The notes: generated by a model not told the origin, from the sequence alone. DNA of 38,582 nucleotides from an uncultured Flavobacteriales bacterium (GCA_913056345.1 CAJXMH010000029.1:1-38582), one strand, 5' to 3'. Positions 27,001 to 35,559 are shown, counted from the first letter of the stretch. Made by a program: numbers and translations.

Positions 27001-28778
27001 TTAAAGACAATGAAAGAGTTGGCCCTGCGGCAACGGAAGCCATCACCATTGAGCCGATCAACAGTTATCAAGGTTTAGTGGGCTCAGGAAGCACCGAAAT
27101 CTTGGATTACGATCCAGTTTCTCAGCGCTTATTCGTTACGAATTCTGATAACGACCGTTTTGAGATTCTTGACTTCAGCGATCCTTTGAACATCACAAAG
27201 GTTGATTCAATCAGCGTAGCTAGCTTTGGTGCAATTAACGGACTTTCTGTTCACGGCAGTGTGGTTGCTTGTGCCATTGAAGGACCAACTACTGCTAGTA
27301 ATGGTGTAGTTGCTTTCTACGATACTAATGGGGTTGCTCTTAGTAACGTTACTGTTGGAGTTTTACCGGACATGGTTACTTTCTCGCCTGACGGAAACAC
27401 CGTAGTGGTAGCTTGCGAAGGTGAGCCTGACGACACCTACACGGTTGACCCTGAAGGTAGCATCGCCATTATTGATGTAAGCGGCGGCATTTCATCTGTA
27501 ACCAATGCTAACGTTACGCTTTTAAACTTTAACGCTTTTGATTCTCAAATCAACAGCTTAAGAGCACAAGGAGTAAGAATCTTTGGTCCAGGGGCAACAG
27601 TTTCACAAGATTTGGAACCAGAGTATGTGGCCATCAGCGACGACAATACCACAGCTTATGTAGCATGTCAAGAAGCCAATGCGGTAGTAATTGTTGATCT
27701 AGGAACCAACAGTATTTCAGCAATTGTACCACTTGGTAGCAAAGACCATTCGCTTGCAAGAAATGCTTTTGATACGGATAGACGTGCAAATAACATTCAC
27801 ATCGCATCGGGTCCATTTAAAGGTTTTTACATGCCAGATGCCATAGCCACTTACAGCGTTTCAGGAACCAATTACATCGTTTCTGCCAACGAAGGTGATT
27901 CTAGAGATTACCCTGGCTACAGCGAAGAAGATCGTTTTGACGATTTAACCTTAAACCCTGATTCTTTCCCGAATGCTGAAGCTTTATTTGATGCATACGG
28001 TGATGTAAAAGTGACGCTTGCAAATGGTGACTTAGACAATGACGGTGTTTATGAAGAAGTGTACACCTATGGTGCGCGTTCATTCTCTATTTGGAATGGA
28101 AGCACAGGAGCACTTGTTTACGACAGTGGTGATGACTTTGAACAAATCATTTCGAATCATCCAGAGTATTTTAGATTATTCAACGTTAACGATGATGGTG
28201 ACGTAATCAAAAACCGCTCAGATGATAAAGGCCCTGAGCCTGAAGCAGTAGTAATCGGGTCTATCGGAACGGCTACTTATGCTTTTGTTGGCTTGGAAAG
28301 AACTGGCGGAGTGATGGTTTACGACATTACTAATCCAACCTCACCAATTTTCACTGATCTGCAGATCCCAAGAGATACTGCTGACGGCAGCGGCGACCAA
28401 GGTCCTGAAGGCTTGATCTTTTTAGATTCGATGAACAGCCCAATAGGAATTCCTTTATTGGTTTCTGCCAATGAAGTAAGCAAAACCCTTACCGTATGGG
28501 AAGTCCGTGACCAATTGGTTTCAGTAGACGAACAGACTTTGAACCAAAGCAGCTTAATGGTTTATCCTAATCCGGCTACAGATCAAGTATTTGTTACTGC
28601 AGAAAATGAGCTAATTGAGCAGGTTCAATTGTTTGACCTAAACGGACGCTTGGTGCGTGAGTTTCTTGCTCCAAAAGCGGTTCAAGTAATTGACGTACAC
28701 GATTTAGATGCTCAGATTTACCTCCTTAGAATTCAAACTGAAAAAGGGGTAGAAACTGTTAAAGTTAGTGTGAAGTAA
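24009..28778 (+). CDS. Secreted 5'-nucleotidase / choice-of-anchor I propeller fusion with T9SS sorting domain
   Basis: The 1589-residue product has a signal peptide (1-19, ending AVAQ). Residues about 20-216 repeat the N-terminal domain of the gene at 13-2736. A metallophosphatase domain follows: LHASD (His228, Asp231), SAGDN (Asp266), GNHEFD (Asn329, His330) and a downstream THLQQ. The usual GHTH metal motif is replaced by AGGSDA (501-506). A 5'-nucleotidase C-terminal domain holds the NGGGIRADIG loop. Next come a Calx-beta-like segment (about 888-1001, VEFDQDRISLDENAGNI), a choice-of-anchor I beta-propeller (about 1008-1507, VTFSPDGNTVVVACEGEPDD) and a T9SS type A domain (1516-1589, LMVYPNPATDQVF). 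It probably hydrolyses nucleotides or phosphoesters outside the cell to scavenge phosphate; the substrate is inferred from the family. Confidence 0.92.
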   Translation: MKKIYSLIMSFIALGAVAQTTFYTQSFETTSGYSFPNGNGVGTSSQDFFDRTDSAGAPPQEIFTYTGFDGTFFIAAEDIDGILSSSQGVVYIDNIDISNQANLQLTLALASGTDIDIDESSDSIAIEVKVDNGPWMVIGRFRADSATTSSTGFNGQFAEDTNNDGFGDGNRLNGTFQDFSWAIMGSGDSLDVRITCDLGAGDEEAAFDNLRVAGTPAATSAYTLQILHASDLEGGVEAIDRAKLFAAIVDTLEDEYANSITLSAGDNYIPGPFFNAAGDRTTFRDNGVFNNVYNRHFGITSFDGLRETPGRADITIMNLIGFDASAMGNHEFDAGPDAIEQIIEEDFRSPNGPAGDRWVGAQFPYLSANLDFSASSDLGNLYNGTVAENTSFQTGPTQSNTGSSSFNKIAAATYITRGGEKIGVVGATTPRLATISSPGDVAVNGPTTNDMMALAAEIQPWIDSLVNNHGINKVVLVTHLQQLALEEMLAGMLNHVDVIVAGGSDAILANSNDRLNPGDVAVRPYPVLTTNQNGDPLAIVSTDGEYSYVGRIVVDFDANGVLLPSLIDSTISGPYVADSAMVTSTWGSLGAAFADPNGKAALVDSITSAVTGVVTVKDGNVFGQTAVFLNGERTSVRTEETNFGNLSADANLWQAQQIDPTVQVSLKNGGGIRADIGEVREVSPGVYEFLPPQANAISGKLTGEISQLDIENSLRFNNGLSLLDLDANGLKAVVEHAVAATAPGATPGQFGQVGGINFAFDPSLAAGSRVRSMVIVDASGNAVDTIVREGNVVGNPSRTIRVVTLDFIAGGGDGYPYPTLGTNRVDLDTLSSIPAGAATFIASGTEQDALAEYMLANFSSTAYNEADTPADEDERIQNLSIRADGIFGTTVEFDQDRISLDENAGNINLQVNYNNPSSSDTEIRFRVMGMSTADGSDYSMASMLDTARANQSGSFNLNISIVDDNVNEADEIIFLEIDADSTDYAVEDGGNAYSLVFIKDNERVGPAATEAITIEPINSYQGLVGSGSTEILDYDPVSQRLFVTNSDNDRFEILDFSDPLNITKVDSISVASFGAINGLSVHGSVVACAIEGPTTASNGVVAFYDTNGVALSNVTVGVLPDMVTFSPDGNTVVVACEGEPDDTYTVDPEGSIAIIDVSGGISSVTNANVTLLNFNAFDSQINSLRAQGVRIFGPGATVSQDLEPEYVAISDDNTTAYVACQEANAVVIVDLGTNSISAIVPLGSKDHSLARNAFDTDRRANNIHIASGPFKGFYMPDAIATYSVSGTNYIVSANEGDSRDYPGYSEEDRFDDLTLNPDSFPNAEALFDAYGDVKVTLANGDLDNDGVYEEVYTYGARSFSIWNGSTGALVYDSGDDFEQIISNHPEYFRLFNVNDDGDVIKNRSDDKGPEPEAVVIGSIGTATYAFVGLERTGGVMVYDITNPTSPIFTDLQIPRDTADGSGDQGPEGLIFLDSMNSPIGIPLLVSANEVSKTLTVWEVRDQLVSVDEQTLNQSSLMVYPNPATDQVFVTAENELIEQVQLFDLNGRLVREFLAPKAVQVIDVHDLDAQIYLLRIQTEKGVETVKVSVK

Positions 28779-28796
28779 GTTCAACCAAGCCCTTTG

Positions 28797-28842
28797 AAAA
28801 CCCCTGTGAGCCAAGCAAAGATGTGGCGAGCAGGGGTTTTTT
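28797..28842 (+). terminator. Rho-independent terminator after the 5'-nucleotidase gene
   Basis: AAAACCCCTG (28797-28806) pairs perfectly with CAGGGGTTTT (28831-28840), followed by more T residues, 18 bases after the stop. Confidence 0.85.
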
Positions 28843-28896
28843 TATGCTTAAACAATACCTCTTCATCAGTTTCGTTTTTATGCCCAAACCAAGAGC

Positions 28897-30411
28897 ATGA
28901 AATCCAAACTATTTAAACTTAGCCTAGTCCTTTTAGGCATTATTCTTTTCGATCTACTTTTTTGGGAACAGCTTTTAGGTTTGAATCTCAGCCTTTTTTG
29001 CTCATTTCTCTGTTTGCTAGGTCTCTTACAAAAGCCAATTTTAAATCATTCAAAAGAAAGCTTACTCGCTTTTACTGCAGTAGCCATTACGGCCTTCACC
29101 TCTGTTTGGCATCATAGTTCTTTAAGCATTTGCATGCTTATTCTCTCGAGCTTGATTTTTATGGGCTTTTTGAAGCAATCAGCCTTAAGGTCTACCTTTT
29201 CTTCACTGCTCGTTGGGGGGATTCACTTTTTGAGCATCCCCTTAAGCGTTTTGCGCAGCTTTAAAAAAGTAGAGCAAATCAACTCCGGCGGAAGAATACT
29301 TGGAAGGGTATTCGGATATGGGTTCATTCCACTCATTATCTTTTTAATATTCTTCTTTATTTACCGTCAAGCCAATCCGAAGTTTGAAGTCCTAACCCAA
29401 AAGTTAGTGGAAGCTATTAGTAGCTTTTTTGCAGGTTTTGAATTAGGCAGGTTCTTTTTTCTGCTTTTTGGCCTCGCACTCATTAGTTGCTCTCTTTTAC
29501 CCTCTTATTTTTCATTTAAATCATGGTTAAAACAAGGAGATGATCTGATTCGTGCGAAGAACCCCAATAGCTCAAAAATAACGAGCAATAGCATGGCTTC
29601 TTTAATCTTTGAGAATCGCACTGCCATGATTGTACTCGCTGCTTTAAACTTGCTTTTATTGGTCATAAACCTGATTGACCTTGATTGGGTGTGGTTTGGT
29701 TTTGAAGTGCCTCGTGACTTTAACTTAAAACAGTTTGTGCATGAAGGAACCTATCTTTTAATCTTGAGCATCTTGCTATCCATAGGCATACTGCTCTATT
29801 TCTTTCGAGGAAGCTTGAACTTTTATCCTAAAAACAAAACACTCTTGCTGCTGGCTAAAGTTTGGATATTGCAAAATGCCCTTTTATGTGCTTCTGTGTT
29901 CATGCGTAATTATCACTATATCGATTATCACGGTTTGGCAAGTAAACGCATTGGTGTGATTGCCTTTTTACTCATGACCATTTTTGGCTTAGCAAGTTTA
30001 TGGATTAAAATCGACCGAAAGAAAAGCTTTTCCTATCTGTTACGCTCAAACTCTTGGTTTGTGTTTTTTACCTTAGTGCTGATGAGTTGTTTGCAGTGGG
30101 ACCGAATTATTGCAGTTTCCAACTTAAATCATCATAATGCGGCTGAGATTGACGTAGATCATTATCTAAACTTAGACCCAGTGGTTGCTCCAATTCTATT
30201 TAAAAACCTAGACCGCATAGAAGATCAAATGCAAGCGCATTTAGATCGAGAAAACAAAACTCCATGGCTAAGCTATACTAACATTGATGATTTTAAGGCA
30301 CAATTAGAATATAGAGTCTCCAACCGATTACGTTACCGTGAGAAAGCCAATTGGCAAGCTTGGAATTATGCCGATTATCGCTTGGAAAAGTCGACTTATT
30401 TAGTGGAGTAA
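28897..30411 (+). CDS. Polytopic membrane protein, DUF4173/DUF4153-like
   Basis: The 504-residue protein has about ten to eleven hydrophobic helices over residues 5-410, and a soluble C-terminal tail (about 415-504) containing NHHNAAEIDVDHYLNLDP. The segment YIDYHGLASKRIGVIAFLLM resembles the conserved YG/LTYKRIGV region that I associate with DUF4173; assignment to this family rather than DUF4153 is from memory of the motif. No catalytic residues or transport signatures are recognised. It stands alone on the plus strand after a terminator. The start ATG at 28897 immediately precedes the first helix. Confidence 0.75.
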   Translation: MKSKLFKLSLVLLGIILFDLLFWEQLLGLNLSLFCSFLCLLGLLQKPILNHSKESLLAFTAVAITAFTSVWHHSSLSICMLILSSLIFMGFLKQSALRSTFSSLLVGGIHFLSIPLSVLRSFKKVEQINSGGRILGRVFGYGFIPLIIFLIFFFIYRQANPKFEVLTQKLVEAISSFFAGFELGRFFFLLFGLALISCSLLPSYFSFKSWLKQGDDLIRAKNPNSSKITSNSMASLIFENRTAMIVLAALNLLLLVINLIDLDWVWFGFEVPRDFNLKQFVHEGTYLLILSILLSIGILLYFFRGSLNFYPKNKTLLLLAKVWILQNALLCASVFMRNYHYIDYHGLASKRIGVIAFLLMTIFGLASLWIKIDRKKSFSYLLRSNSWFVFFTLVLMSCLQWDRIIAVSNLNHHNAAEIDVDHYLNLDPVVAPILFKNLDRIEDQMQAHLDRENKTPWLSYTNIDDFKAQLEYRVSNRLRYREKANWQAWNYADYRLEKSTYLVE

Positions 30412-30416
30412 TCTGA

Positions 30417-30485
30417 CTTCTCGGCTTACTGTCCGAAAAGCAGGCGGGCGCTCGGAGTCCGTTCAAAAATTGATTTGGCTTTCCG
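30417..30485. repeat. Intergenic repeat, copy A (GCAGGCGGGCGCTC family)
   Basis: The core GCAGGCGGGCGCTC (30440-30453) is preceded by GTCCGAAAA and followed by GGAGTCCGTTCAAAA and TTGATTTGGCTTT. The same order recurs at 32182-32257, 33990-34103, 36333-36500 and 36945-37031. It lies in the 3' region of the membrane protein gene, just after its stop. Confidence 0.75.
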
Positions 30486-30542
30486 CTTTTTTAACTTTTC
30501 CTCTCTTCCACTTTTATTCTTTTCGCTTTAGGCTTTTTACTT

Positions 30543-30680
30543 TACCCTTTCCACTCTATATCAAGCATTAAGATTGCACCTTATTCACAAATCCGTTATT
30601 TTTAACATCTCTAACCAACTTTTATCTTGATGAAACCTACTACCACCCAAATCCAATCAGCCAAAAGGAAGAAGAATTTA
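30543..30680 (+). repeat. 138-base direct duplication, copy 1 (promoter and 5' end)
   Basis: This block is identical to 32369-32506 over all 138 bases by my reading. It covers the upstream region, the ATG and the first 17 codons of the first propeller gene. TTG (30574-30576) and TATTTTTA (30597-30604), 20 bases apart, form a possible -33/-7 promoter. Confidence 0.85.
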
Positions 30681-32168
30681 CTTTCCTCTGTACACACCCT
30701 AAACACGCTACTCTTCAGCCTTTGCCTCCTTTTTTCTACCACCGCTGTTAATGCTCAATGGAATCAAATCGGAGGCGATATTGATGGGGAAGCAGCAGAT
30801 GATGGATCAGGCCATTCAGTAAGTATGCCGGATGCTAATACAGTAGCCATTGGCGCTTGGGGAAACGATGACAATGGATCAAATTCCGGTCATGTAAGGA
30901 TTTATCAAAAATCTGGTTCAACTTGGGTTCAAAAGGGTAGCGACATTGATGGAGAGGCAGCTGATGATCAATTCAGTACCTCGGTGAGTATGCCAAATTC
31001 GAATACCGTGGCCATTGGAGCTAGAAGAAATGATGGGAATGGATCAAATTCTGGTCATGTGCGTGTTTTTGAGTGGAATGGTTCTTCTTGGGTTCAAAAA
31101 GGAAATGATATTGATGGGGAGTCAGCCGATGATGGATCAGGATTTTCAGTAAGCATGCCAGATATAAATACTGTGGCTATAGGAGCAAACAATAATGATG
31201 GCAATGGAACAGATGCCGGTCATGTGAGAATTTTCACATGGAATGGAACCAATTGGATTCAAAAAGGAAATGACATTGATGGTGAAGCAGCGTTTGATGG
31301 TTCGGGGTATTCAATAGACATGCCAGATACCAATACAATAGCTATTGGCGCTCCCCTGAATGCTGATAATGGCTCAAGGTCAGGACATGTGCGCATTTAT
31401 GAATGGAGTAACACAGCCTGGGTTCAAAAAGGAATGGACATTGACGGTGAGGCTCCTAATGATGAATCAGGAAGTTCTGTAAACATGCCAGATGCTAATA
31501 CGGTGGCTATTGGGGCAGAAAGGAATAATGGTGCTGCAACAAGAGCCGGACATGTGCGTGTTTATAGATGGTCTGGAACGATATGGATTCAAAAAGGAGT
31601 TGACATCGATGGTGAAGCAGCTGAAGATCGATCAGGAAGTTCTGTAAGCATGCCGGATTCCAATACGGTGGCTATTGGGGCAGATGGGAATGATGGCAAT
31701 GGAAGTTCGTCTGGACACGTGCGTATTTATGAATGGATTAATGGAGGTTGGGTTCAAAAAGGAATGGACATTGACGGAGAGGCCTCTTTCAATTATTCAG
31801 GTGAAGCAGTTTGTATGCCTGATGTGAATACCGTGGCCATCGGGGCCGGAGATAATAGTAACAGCAACGGTTTAGATGCCGGTCATGTGCGCGTTTTCAA
31901 TTATGGCTCCGTTTCTACCGGTCCGCAATTAGAGCGTGCAGCTGAAGGACTTAAGCTATACCCTAACCCTGCTAGAAATAATGTTACTATAGAACTTAGC
32001 CCCAACGGAAATAATCAGCCACTCTTGATCTATGATCTGCAAGGCAAGCTGATTCATAAGCAGAGCCTACTCCAAAAGCAAGAGCAGATCGATACAGAAA
32101 ACTGGAAAGCAGGAATCTATTTTGTGCGCTTCGGGAAAGAGATGCAGAAGTTGGTGATTTTGGAGTAA
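30630..32168 (+). CDS. Seven-repeat propeller-like T9SS protein, copy 1
   Basis: I start at the ATG at 30630; an in-frame TTG lies just before it at 30627. The 512-residue product has a long basic n-region then a hydrophobic core (LLFSLCLLFSTTAVNAQ) as signal peptide. Seven tandem repeats of about 55 residues follow, each with DIDGEAADDGSG, SVSMPDANTVAIGA and GHVRIYEWSG-WVQKG elements. Seven such units suggest a seven-bladed FG-GAP/integrin-alpha-like beta-propeller. The C-terminus (LKLYPNPARNNVTIEL to MQKLVILE) is a T9SS type A sorting domain. The acidic DxDG motifs could bind calcium, an inference. It is followed by a close paralog in tandem. Confidence 0.9.
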   Translation: MKPTTTQIQSAKRKKNLLSSVHTLNTLLFSLCLLFSTTAVNAQWNQIGGDIDGEAADDGSGHSVSMPDANTVAIGAWGNDDNGSNSGHVRIYQKSGSTWVQKGSDIDGEAADDQFSTSVSMPNSNTVAIGARRNDGNGSNSGHVRVFEWNGSSWVQKGNDIDGESADDGSGFSVSMPDINTVAIGANNNDGNGTDAGHVRIFTWNGTNWIQKGNDIDGEAAFDGSGYSIDMPDTNTIAIGAPLNADNGSRSGHVRIYEWSNTAWVQKGMDIDGEAPNDESGSSVNMPDANTVAIGAERNNGAATRAGHVRVYRWSGTIWIQKGVDIDGEAAEDRSGSSVSMPDSNTVAIGADGNDGNGSSSGHVRIYEWINGGWVQKGMDIDGEASFNYSGEAVCMPDVNTVAIGAGDNSNSNGLDAGHVRVFNYGSVSTGPQLERAAEGLKLYPNPARNNVTIELSPNGNNQPLLIYDLQGKLIHKQSLLQKQEQIDTENWKAGIYFVRFGKEMQKLVILE

Positions 32169-32181
32169 ATGGCTTTTTACT

Positions 32182-32257
32182 TCGGCTTCCTGCCCGTCCG
32201 GCAGGCGGGCGCTCAGCATAGGCCGCTCGAAGTCCGTTCAAGAATTGATTCGGCTTT
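32182..32257. repeat. Intergenic repeat, copy B
   Basis: The core TGCCCGTCCGGCAGGCGGGC (32191-32210) is followed by GCTCAGCATAGGCCGCTCG and AGTCCGTTCAAG and ATTGATTCGGCTTT. It holds a perfect CCTGCC-CGTCC-GGCAGG hairpin and lies 14 bases after the stop of the first propeller gene. Confidence 0.75.
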
Positions 32258-32309
32258 GCGCTTTAGACTATTTAACTTTTCCTCTCTTCTATTATTTATT
32301 CGCTTTTAG

Positions 32310-32368
32310 TTTTCTGCTTTCAGCTTTGGGCTTTTCGCTTTAGACTTTAGGCTTTAAGCTCTTTACTA
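32310..32368. repeat. CTTTARG low-complexity tract
   Basis: Short degenerate units such as GCTTTC, GCTTTGG, GCTTTAG, ACTTTAG, GCTTTAAGCTC run in tandem here. Similar tracts occur at 30520-30550 and 34100-34200, always next to the GCAGGCGGGC repeats and before a T9SS gene or its end. Confidence 0.5.
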
Positions 32369-32506
32369 TACCCTTTCCACTCTATATCAAGCATTAAGAT
32401 TGCACCTTATTCACAAATCCGTTATTTTTAACATCTCTAACCAACTTTTATCTTGATGAAACCTACTACCACCCAAATCCAATCAGCCAAAAGGAAGAAG
32501 AATTTA
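32369..32506 (+). repeat. 138-base direct duplication, copy 2
   Basis: This is the second copy of the block at 30543-30680 and carries the ATG and first 17 codons of the second propeller gene. The possible promoter elements are TTG at 32400-32402 and TATTTTTA at 32423-32430. Confidence 0.85.
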
Positions 32507-33967
32507 TTTTCCTCTGTATACATCCTAAACACGCTACTTTTCTGCCTTTGCCTACTTTTTTTTGCAACTGCTTCTAAAGGGCAGTGGAATCAAGTTGGTT
32601 TTGATATAAATGGGCAGGAAAGAGAAGAGTATTCAGGTAGTTCAGTTAGTATGCCGAATGTCAATACAGTAGCGATTGGAGCGCCTTCTAATAATTTAGG
32701 CCCCAGTCGGCCAGGACTTGTGCGCATTTATCAACGAAATGGCTCACAATGGGTTCAAAAAGGAAACGATATAATTGGAGAGACAAATGATGATAGGTCA
32801 GGGGCCACGGTTAGTATGCCAGATGCCAATACCGTAGCTATTGGAGCACCGGAAAACGATGGCAATGGAAATAATTCAGGTCATGTAAGAATTTATCAAT
32901 GGACCGGCACTACTTGGGTTCAAAAAGGAAACGATCTGGATGGAGAAAGCGCATTAGATCTTTCCGGATGGTCAGTAAGTATGCCAGATGCTAATACCGT
33001 GGCCATTGGGGCACCAGACAACGATGGCAATGGTTTAAATTCGGGCGGCCACGTGCGCATTTATCTATGGACCGGCACTACTTGGGTTCAAAAAGGAAGT
33101 GATATAGACGCGAAAACATCTCAAGATAATTTAGGTCAATCTGTTAGCATGCCAGACGCGAACACAGTTGCTATTGGTGCTCCAAGTAGTGGAGGTAATG
33201 CTCGTATTTATCAATGGAGTGGAACTACATGGATTCAAAAAGGGAGTGACATTCGGAGTGTATTGGCATTTAATTTTTTTGGTTCATCTATAAGCATGCC
33301 TGATGCAAATACGGTAGCCGTTGGTGCCCCAAGACATGACAATGATAAAGGGACAGTAAGAATATATGAGTGGTCAGGTTCTGAATGGCAAAAAAGAGGA
33401 AATGACATAGATGGCGAAAACGATGGAGACTTGTCAAGTGTTTCTATTGATATGCCTGATGCAAATACAATAGCAATTGGTTCACAACGATATCGATTTG
33501 ACAACATTGGTCATGTAAGAGTGTTCCAATGGTCAGGCTCTGAATGGAACTCAAAAGGAAGTAGCATAGAAGGTGAGTCACAATATGACCTCTCTGGTAT
33601 TGTTAGTATGCCAGATCCTAATACCGTGGCTATTGGAGCACCTGATAACTCTGGTATTAGCCCTTTTGGTATCGATGTAGGCCACGTACGCATCTTTTCT
33701 TACGATGCAGTTTCTACCGGTCCTGAATTAGAGCGTGCAACAAAACGGCTTAAGCTTTACCCTAACCCAGCTAAAAATAATTTTACTGTGGAACTTAATC
33801 TCAACGAGATTAATCAGCCAATCTTATTTTACGATCTGCAAGGTAAGCTGATTCATGAGCAAAGTCTACTCCAAAAGCAAGAGCAGATCGATACGGAAAA
33901 CTGGAAAGCCGGAGTTTATTTTGTGCGCTACGGGGAAGAGATACAGAAGTTGGTGATTTTGGAGTAA
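32456..33967 (+). CDS. Seven-repeat propeller-like T9SS protein, copy 2
   Basis: The ATG at 32456 is preferred over the in-frame TTG three bases before. The 503-residue product has the same signal peptide and seven repeats as its upstream neighbour, but the repeats vary more in length (about 49-56 residues) and sequence. The SMPDANTVAIGAP core is retained, whereas the DIDGEAADDG part is eroded in several units (DIDAKTSQDN, DIRSVLAFNFF). The T9SS type A domain (LKLYPNPAKNNFTVEL to IQKLVILE) is close to that of copy 1. The pair most likely arose by tandem duplication and then diverged in the repeats. The ligand is unknown. Confidence 0.9.
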   Translation: MKPTTTQIQSAKRKKNLFSSVYILNTLLFCLCLLFFATASKGQWNQVGFDINGQEREEYSGSSVSMPNVNTVAIGAPSNNLGPSRPGLVRIYQRNGSQWVQKGNDIIGETNDDRSGATVSMPDANTVAIGAPENDGNGNNSGHVRIYQWTGTTWVQKGNDLDGESALDLSGWSVSMPDANTVAIGAPDNDGNGLNSGGHVRIYLWTGTTWVQKGSDIDAKTSQDNLGQSVSMPDANTVAIGAPSSGGNARIYQWSGTTWIQKGSDIRSVLAFNFFGSSISMPDANTVAVGAPRHDNDKGTVRIYEWSGSEWQKRGNDIDGENDGDLSSVSIDMPDANTIAIGSQRYRFDNIGHVRVFQWSGSEWNSKGSSIEGESQYDLSGIVSMPDPNTVAIGAPDNSGISPFGIDVGHVRIFSYDAVSTGPELERATKRLKLYPNPAKNNFTVELNLNEINQPILFYDLQGKLIHEQSLLQKQEQIDTENWKAGVYFVRYGEEIQKLVILE

Positions 33968-33989
33968 ACGGCTATTCGATAATTTCGTA

Positions 33990-34103
33990 CGGGCTTCTCG
34001 ACTCCCTGCCCGAAAAGCAGGCGGGCGCTCGAAGTCCGCTCTCTACTTGCTTCGGCTCTGCTCAGTAGAAGCCGCTCGAAGACTGTTCAAAAGTTGATTC
34101 GGC
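33990..34103. repeat. Intergenic repeat, copy C, composite
   Basis: It starts CTTCTCGACTCCCTGCCCG, has the core AAAAGCAGGCGGGCGCTCG (34014-34032), then AGTCCGCTCTC, an inserted CTTCGGCTCTGCTCAGTAG, GCCGCTCGAAGACTG and TTCAAAAGTTGATTCGGCTT. A CTTTARG tract follows to about 34200. It fills the space between the second propeller gene and the convergent Kelch gene. Confidence 0.75.
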
Positions 34104-34207
34104 TTAGGGCTTTTCGCTTTAGGCTTTTTACTCTTTAACTTTCCCCTCTTCTACTTTTCAACCTTAAACTTTAAACTTTAGGCTTTAGACTGTGCGCTTT
34201 TTGTTTG

Positions 34208-35401
34208 CTATTGCTTCACAAGCTTATAAGTTGCCGTGTAATCTATTCCTGAAAGTCGGATCAAATAAAGTCCTTTTGTCCAATCGCTGCAATCGATTTT
34301 AGTTCTCATTCCATTCAGTTCCCGATTGAGCGTCAATCTCCCATCTGAAGAATAAATTCGAAGATTTCCGCTTTGCCTATTGGATGATCTTATTTCTAGG
34401 TTTAAAAAATCCTGTACAGGATTGGGATAAATATTCCACTCAACTTGATGTTCTTTTTCAATTAAATAGGTCGGATCAACCAACTTTACTGTTTCCACTA
34501 ATCTTTCGGAAGAGTCAGCCAATCCCGTCGTATAATAAAGCGCTAAATCACTCTGAAAGCTCATGCCCCCTCTTCTACCCTCACCGGGAATATCTGGCAG
34601 TCTTTCCCATTGATCAGAACCGAGATCATATTCCCAACTTTCATTCAAGTAATTTAAGGCGCTATCGTTACCACCTATTGAGTATAATTTATTGCTCATT
34701 CCGTAAAGCATGGGATAATTTCTTCCCGCTTCAGGGTGAGTAGTTAGTAAAGTCCAATTGTCTGCTAACAGATCGTATTCGTAAACTCCATCGGTATAAA
34801 GCAAGGTATCATCTAATCCAAAAGCCAAATAACCTTTGCCACTTAGCGCACAAGCTCCAGAGCGCCAACGCGGACCAAAAGGCAAATCTTGCTTTTGCTG
34901 CCAACTGTCGTTTTTCATATTGTAAGCCCAAACCTCAGCCAAGGCATCATTATTTTGGTTTTTGCCTCCGATAATGTAGGCTAGGCTATCAATCATAAAG
35001 CAGGCGGCTCCGCTTCTTGGAGCAGCTGGCAAGGCAGTTTTTTCTACCCAATTGTTTGTTTTGGGGTTATACTGCCAAAGATCATTTAAAAATGAGCCGT
35101 CGTAGCCTCCAAAAACATACCCCATGCTATCGGATGCAAAGCCACAAGCGTACTGACGTTTCTCTCCTTGCGGCATAGAAGCAATTTGCGTCCAATTTTC
35201 TGTGCTTAGATCAAAAGCGTAAAAATCACTTAAGGGTATAAAGGGTTTTACACCGCTACCACAGTAAGCTTTTTGACCAATGGTAAAGCAACAACCATCG
35301 TCTCTAGCCTCTGCGGGAAAATCTGCCACTTGAACCCAAGATTGAGCGTATGATAAAGAAACAAGTAAAAATAGAGCAAACGAAACTTTCGTTTTCTTCA
35401 T
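34208..35401 (-). CDS. Secreted Kelch-repeat protein with T9SS type A sorting domain
   Basis: The 397-residue product has a signal peptide (1-19, ending LSYAQ). About six Kelch-type repeats follow, each with paired Gly and spaced Tyr/Trp: GYVFGGYDGSFLNDLWQYN, AYIIGGKNQNNDALAEVW, KLYSIGGNDSALNYLNESW. They should form a beta-propeller. The C-terminus (NIYPNPVQDFLNLEI to TATYKLVKQ) is a T9SS type A sorting domain. It may bind carbohydrate or protein at the surface; galactose-oxidase-type copper residues are not evident. It converges on the propeller pair and diverges from the lipoprotein gene at 35560. Confidence 0.9.
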   Translation of the reverse strand: MKKTKVSFALFLLVSLSYAQSWVQVADFPAEARDDGCCFTIGQKAYCGSGVKPFIPLSDFYAFDLSTENWTQIASMPQGEKRQYACGFASDSMGYVFGGYDGSFLNDLWQYNPKTNNWVEKTALPAAPRSGAACFMIDSLAYIIGGKNQNNDALAEVWAYNMKNDSWQQKQDLPFGPRWRSGACALSGKGYLAFGLDDTLLYTDGVYEYDLLADNWTLLTTHPEAGRNYPMLYGMSNKLYSIGGNDSALNYLNESWEYDLGSDQWERLPDIPGEGRRGGMSFQSDLALYYTTGLADSSERLVETVKLVDPTYLIEKEHQVEWNIYPNPVQDFLNLEIRSSNRQSGNLRIYSSDGRLTLNRELNGMRTKIDCSDWTKGLYLIRLSGIDYTATYKLVKQ

Positions 35402-35559
35402 TGCTCTAAAGTAAGAATGATTTTACTATACCTTAAAAATCATTTGAGCTAACAACTAATGATTTTTTAACCTTTACCTAACTAAAATATAAATACTTAA
35501 GCCTTAAATGTCTACTTTTAATATGCTAATATTACGACTGTGAAAACCACTTTTAAGCC

